In this document: positions 60,602 to 64,000 of the stretch, piece by piece | Layout of the letters: every line of letters starts with the position of its first letter | How positions within the stretch are numbered: the first letter of the stretch is position 1 | Source of the DNA: an uncultured Clostridia bacterium | GTDB taxonomy: Bacteria > Bacillota > Clostridia > Christensenellales > Borkfalkiaceae | Direction: 5' to 3' | Length of the DNA: 64,000 nt | Assembly: GCA_944337235.1 (NCBI GenBank) | Contig: CALVLK010000001.1 | Location: 124,001-188,000 of the forward strand | The notes under the pieces: generated by a model | What the model saw: the letters and a program-made list of their open reading frames with translations, nothing else | Databases searched by the model: none | Told to the model about the DNA's origin: nothing | Position numbers and translations under genes: made by a program

Positions 60602-61549
60602 TCAATCGTAGATCTTGCTCATCGGCTTGTCGAGATAGACGTTTTCGATCGCCGCGGCAAAGATCTCTGCCGTTGAGAGGATCTTCATATTGGGAAGGCG
60701 CTTCTCCTCGGGCAGATAGATGGTATCGAGCATGACGAGCTCGTTGATCGGGCTGCCCGCAAGCCGCTCGATGGCGGGGCCAGAGAGCACGGCGTGCGTG
60801 CAGCAGGCATGGATCTCCGTCGCGCCCTGATCGACGAGCGCCTGCGCGCCCTGAACGATCGTTCCTGCCGTATCGATCATATCGTCGACCAGAAGGCACT
60901 TCTTGCCCTCGACGCTGCCGATGATGTTCATGACCTCCATCACATTGGCGCGGGGGCGGCGTTTATCGATGATCGCCATGGGGCAGTTGAGCCGCTCGGC
61001 GACCTTTCTTGCGCGGTTGACGCTGCCGATGTCCGGCGATACGACGATGAAGTCCTCGTCCAGCTTGTCGGCAAAATAATTATAGAGCGTAGGGCCGCCC
61101 AACAGATTGTCAAGCGGAATGTTGAAGAAGCCCTGAATCTGCGCGGCGTGCAGGTCCATCGTGAGCACACGGTCGGCGCCCGCAGAGGTGAGCAGATCTG
61201 CCACGAGCTTTGCCGTGATAGGATCGCGCGAGCGCGCCTTCCTGTCCTGGCGGGCATAGCCGAAATAGGGAATGACTGCGGTGATGCGCCCCGCCGACGC
61301 ACGCTTTGCCGCGTCGATCATGATGAGCAGCTCCATCAGATTGTCGTTGACAGGATAAGAGGTGGACTGTATGATGAACAGATCGCGCCCGCGCACCGTC
61401 TCGCCGATGTGCACGCTTGTCTCCCCGTCGGAAAATTTTCCGACTTCGATGTCGCCGAGCGTGGTGTTCAGCTTTTTTGCCACCGCCTCGGCAAGGGGGC
61501 GATTGGAGTTTCCTGCAAACAGTTTGATTTCGTTACCGTGTGTGATCAT
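60602..61549 (-). CDS. prs: Ribose-phosphate pyrophosphokinase
   Basis: Makes PRPP from ribose 5-phosphate and ATP for nucleotide, His and Trp synthesis. The 315-aa length is typical of class I. Key segments: [32 protein letters not shown] (flexible loop, ATP site), [28 protein letters not shown] and the PRPP-binding [14 protein letters not shown] (about 218-231). It has its own promoter and terminator. Ribose 5-phosphate could come from RbsK and the arabinose route encoded in the same window. Confidence 0.97.
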   Translation of the reverse strand: MITHGNEIKLFAGNSNRPLAEAVAKKLNTTLGDIEVGKFSDGETSVHIGETVRGRDLFIIQSTSYPVNDNLMELLIMIDAAKRASAGRITAVIPYFGYARQDRKARSRDPITAKLVADLLTSAGADRVLTMDLHAAQIQGFFNIPLDNLLGGPTLYNYFADKLDEDFIVVSPDIGSVNRARKVAERLNCPMAIIDKRRPRANVMEVMNIIGSVEGKKCLLVDDMIDTAGTIVQGAQALVDQGATEIHACCTHAVLSGPAIERLAGSPINELVMLDTIYLPEEKRLPNMKILSTAEIFAAAIENVYLDKPMSKIYD

Positions 61550-61578
61550 TCCTGTTCCTCTCTTTTGTTGCAGATTCT

Positions 61579-61607
61579 ATTGTATTCCATTTTTCCGATG
61601 AAGTCAA
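61579..61607 (-). promoter_or_regulatory. Promoter of prs
   Basis: Minus strand TTGACT (61602-61607), 17-bp spacer, TACAAT (61579-61584); the start ATG is 30 nt downstream, after AGAGGAACAGGA. Confidence 0.75.
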
Positions 61608-61642
61608 TCGTTTCTCGGAAATTTTCTCAAATCGCGGCGCAA

Positions 61643-63634
61643 TTATCCCGCCGTATTTGCGCGGACGAGCGAAAATACGGGAATGACGTCGAGCGGGGCG
61701 GGGATGAGATATGCCCTTCCCCCCTCGTACAGCGTGCCGTCGGTACACAAGCGCCAGCTCCCCTGCGGCAGATAGACGCTGCGCTCGCGCACCCCCTCCT
61801 CCAGAACGGGCGCCACAAGATAGTCGCCGCCGAACATATATTCATCGCCGATCTCCCACGCCTTCTTATCGTGCGGAAATTCAAAGAAGAGCGGCCGCAT
61901 GACGGGCGCGCCCGTCTCGCTCGCCTCGCGGAATACCCTGCGCAGGTAGTCCTTCATGCCAAGGCGGATATCCACATATTTTTTGAGAATGCGGTAGACC
62001 TCCTCGCCGTAGCTCCAAAGTTCGTTCGGCCGCCCCGTGGGGGAAAATCCGCCGCCATAGTCGAGATCGCTCAGATTGGGGATGTCGTGCGGCCCCCTGT
62101 CGCCGTGCAGCCGCAATACGGGGGAAAAGGCAGAAAATTCAAACCAGCGGATGAGCAGCTCGTTGAACCCGGGCGCGGTCACATCGCCAAAGAATCCGCC
62201 CGTGTCCGTCGTCCACCACGGGATGCCCGCAATGCCGACGTGCAGCCCCGCCGTGAGCTGATCGCGCAGCGACTGAAAATTCGAGAGCACATCGCCCGAC
62301 CACAGCACGGCGCCGAACTTCTGACTCCCGACCCAGGCGCTGCGCAGAAGGCTGACGGGACGCTCCTCCCCCGCAGCGATCAGGCCGTCGTAGAATGCCT
62401 TGGCGTGATACATGGGATATGCGTTCCCCGCCCGCAGCACGCTGCCCGTGCTGTAACGGAAATGATCGAAGTCGTAGGCGGCAAATTCCGGCTCCGCCTC
62501 GTCCAGCCAGAAGCTGTCTACCCCGAGGTCGTAATAGTTCTCCTTTGCCTTCTGCCAGATGTAGGCGCGCGCCTCGGGATTGGTCGCGTCATAGATGACG
62601 GTATCGCCCTGGAAGTCGAAGCATTGCATGGAGCCGCGCTCGGTGCGCACGAGAAGTCCCAAATCGCGCATCTCCTGAAAATTGACGCTCTTTCTGTCCA
62701 CGGTCGGCCAGATGGAGACCATGCACCGCGTGCCCATCTCATGCAGCTCGCGGCACATTGCTGCAGGGTCGGGGAAATAGTCTTTATCGAAGCTCCAATC
62801 GCCCTGCCGCACCCAATGGAAGAAGTCGATGACGATGACGTCGAGCGGAATGCCGCGGCGATGGTATTCGCGGGCGACGGAAAGCACTTCGTCCTGTGTG
62901 CGGTAACGCAGCTTGCTCTGCCAGAGCCCGAGCATATCGTCGGGGAACGCGGGCGCGCGCCCGACTGCCCCGGTATATGTCTCCATGACCTTATGCGGCG
63001 TCTCGTCCGCCGTCAGCCAATAGTCGATCTGAACGCCGCTCTCCGCGGTAAAGCGCATGAAGTTTGTCCCGAAGGACGCCTCGCCGATCGCAGGAGTATT
63101 CCAGAGAAAGCCATACCCCAGATTGGAGAGATAGAAGGGTACGCTCACCTGCGAGTTGCGCTGTGCCAGTTCGAGCACGCAGCCCTTCAGATCGAAATTG
63201 TCCTGCTGATACTGGCCCATGCCGAAGATCTTCTCGTCGCTGCGGCTTTCAAAGCGCAGCGTGAGCGCATAGTCGCCGCCGCGGATGGGCTTATATTCGC
63301 GCGCGGTGAGTTTCATCGAGGGGCTGTGCGCGTTGGCGCCCGAAAAGTCGCGATAGTACTCCTTCAGAATGAGCTTGTCCGCGCGGTAAAACGCCATCCA
63401 GCCGTTGTTGTGGACAAAACAGCGCAGCATGCCGTTCTCGATCCATGCGCCGTCCTCTGTGCGCTCCGTGCGCACCGCCGTCGGCGTCACAAGGGGCGAA
63501 AGGGCGCTGTATTCGTCGGTGAATGCCATCAAGCCCGCCCTGACACGCAAAGCGTTTCTGCCCCATGCCTCGATAAGGATGTGCTCCGCTCCCTGCCTGC
63601 CCAGCAGGCGATCCTGTTGTACCTGAAAGATCAT
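61643..63634 (-). CDS. GH31 alpha-glycosidase (alpha-xylosidase or alpha-glucosidase)
   Basis: The 663-aa protein has the GH31 order: N-terminal beta-sandwich (about 1-225), TIM barrel (about 230-560), and C-terminal beta domains. The nucleophile Asp378 stands in SFWLDEAEPE and the acid/base Asp448 in VLWSGDVLSNF; RWFEFSAFSPVLRLHG is conserved. The WLD-x-x-EPE form is common in bacterial alpha-xylosidase-like members, so xyloglucan fragments are a possible substrate, but alpha-glucosidase activity is not excluded. There is no signal peptide; it is cytoplasmic. The start ATG overlaps the tadA stop (ATGA) and follows AAAAGGAGC. Confidence 0.87.
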   Translation of the reverse strand: MIFQVQQDRLLGRQGAEHILIEAWGRNALRVRAGLMAFTDEYSALSPLVTPTAVRTERTEDGAWIENGMLRCFVHNNGWMAFYRADKLILKEYYRDFSGANAHSPSMKLTAREYKPIRGGDYALTLRFESRSDEKIFGMGQYQQDNFDLKGCVLELAQRNSQVSVPFYLSNLGYGFLWNTPAIGEASFGTNFMRFTAESGVQIDYWLTADETPHKVMETYTGAVGRAPAFPDDMLGLWQSKLRYRTQDEVLSVAREYHRRGIPLDVIVIDFFHWVRQGDWSFDKDYFPDPAAMCRELHEMGTRCMVSIWPTVDRKSVNFQEMRDLGLLVRTERGSMQCFDFQGDTVIYDATNPEARAYIWQKAKENYYDLGVDSFWLDEAEPEFAAYDFDHFRYSTGSVLRAGNAYPMYHAKAFYDGLIAAGEERPVSLLRSAWVGSQKFGAVLWSGDVLSNFQSLRDQLTAGLHVGIAGIPWWTTDTGGFFGDVTAPGFNELLIRWFEFSAFSPVLRLHGDRGPHDIPNLSDLDYGGGFSPTGRPNELWSYGEEVYRILKKYVDIRLGMKDYLRRVFREASETGAPVMRPLFFEFPHDKKAWEIGDEYMFGGDYLVAPVLEEGVRERSVYLPQGSWRLCTDGTLYEGGRAYLIPAPLDVIPVFSLVRANTAG

Positions 63635-64000
63635 GTTTTGCTCCTTTTCCTTTTTTCTTTCTGCCGCATTTCGCGGAAAAAATCGCTTAAGATCTGAGAG
63701 CACTCCGCCTCGCAGATCCCGCCCGTCACCGCGACGGTGTGATTGAGCAGGTTCGCCCCGGCAAGCTCCTTGGTAAGACTTCTGCCCTTCTGTTCGTATG
63801 CGCCGAAATAGACGTTGTCGATGCGCGCATTCAGGATCGCACCCATGCACATGGGGCAGGGCTCGAGCGTGATATAGATCTCCGCGCCGGGCAGGCGCCA
63901 GGAGTGCATCTTTTTGCACGCCCGGTCGATGGCGCGCATCTCGGCATGCGCCGTCGCCATCTGTTTTCTCGTGCGCAGATTATAGCCCCTGCCGATGATC
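63631..64000 (-). CDS. tadA: tRNA-specific adenosine deaminase, N-terminus cut by the window edge
   Basis: Converts A34 to inosine in tRNA-Arg(ACG). About 122 codons are present; the frame is open to the window edge, with the sequence IIGRGYNLRTRKQ before the catalytic HAE of ATAHAEMRAI (zinc His and proton-shuttling Glu). PCPMCMGAIL gives the two zinc Cys, and ARIDNVYFGAYEQKGRS is the tRNA-binding side. About 35-40 N-terminal residues should lie beyond position 64000. It is co-transcribed with GH31 by a 4-nt overlap, and ends in a basic tail. Confidence 0.93.
   Translation of the reverse strand, partial: IIGRGYNLRTRKQMATAHAEMRAIDRACKKMHSWRLPGAEIYITLEPCPMCMGAILNARIDNVYFGAYEQKGRSLTKELAGANLLNHTVAVTGGICEAECSQILSDFFREMRQKEKRKRSKT

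Overview
The window looks like part of a chromosome of a spore-forming, anaerobic, plant-glycan-degrading member of the Clostridia, probably a gut lineage with a fairly high G+C content (around 60% by eye). Evidence: a spoVAC gene, an archaeal/eukaryotic-type (type 3) ProRS with a zinc-binding C-terminal domain, a minimal SufBC-like Fe-S system, a dense set of arabinan/xylan/galactan glycosidases, and sigma-70 promoters of Gram-positive type with a strikingly constant 17-bp spacer, often with an extended TGC-TATAAT -10. Species-level assignment is not possible from the sequence alone. No CRISPR array, intact transposon or prophage is visible.

Layout. 1-4007: a tiny membrane peptide, then glmS, glmM and a stand-alone GlmU-like acetyltransferase (minus strand). 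4076-10400: an F-type ATP synthase operon atpB-E-F-(H)A-G-D-C (minus) with a good promoter. It has no atpH: the C-terminal half of the delta subunit is fused to the front of alpha, and the c subunit carries a signal-peptide-like, acidic N-terminal extension. 10492-14178: a nucleoside hydrolase-like protein, asnS and proS. 14375-18341: a lipoprotein beta-L-arabinofuranosidase (GH127/146) and a divergent AraC regulator sharing a palindromic operator. 18320-22920: spoVAC, a DUF6506 protein, a DUF975 membrane protein whose promoter spacer holds a G9 tract, and a P-type Ca2+ ATPase. 23026-23600: two truncated genes joined tail to tail and a candidate structured RNA with its own promoter and terminator. 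23625-33649: HNH protein, malic enzyme, HAD phosphatase, HelD-like helicase, GH13 and domain-permuted GH3 enzymes, M18 aminopeptidase. 33738-35220: ribokinase, tRNA-Pro(CGG), and a hairpin-rich island bounded by a second copy of the tRNA 3' end. 35221-45231: the arabinose region, transcribed araB-araD-small protein-araA-GH36-UDP-sugar pyrophosphorylase-hypothetical-GH51. 45452-49536: SmsB/SmsC and a two-component system. 49569-51582: a radical SAM protein plus DUF4130 protein, apparently read from a leaderless mRNA. 51542-64000: ferritin-like protein, aldo-keto reductase, YjzC-like peptide, uppP, a foldase-like lipoprotein, mfd, pth, prs, GH31 and tadA (cut by the window edge).

How the parts fit. 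Arabinose is released by GH51 and GH127 enzymes, converted by AraA/AraB/AraD to xylulose 5-phosphate, and other side chains are removed by GH36, GH3, GH31 and GH13 enzymes. GlmS, GlmM, the acetyltransferase-only GlmU homologue and the UAP-like pyrophosphorylase near 38 kb could together make UDP-GlcNAc, with the two GlmU activities on separate polypeptides; UppP recycles the lipid carrier. Mfd, the HelD-like motor and the radical SAM/DUF4130 pair concern transcription-coupled repair, RNA polymerase recycling and possibly DNA damage or modification. The most unusual items are the delta-alpha ATP synthase fusion, the ncRNA candidate beside a rearrangement scar, the G9 promoter tract and the tRNA 3'-end duplication.
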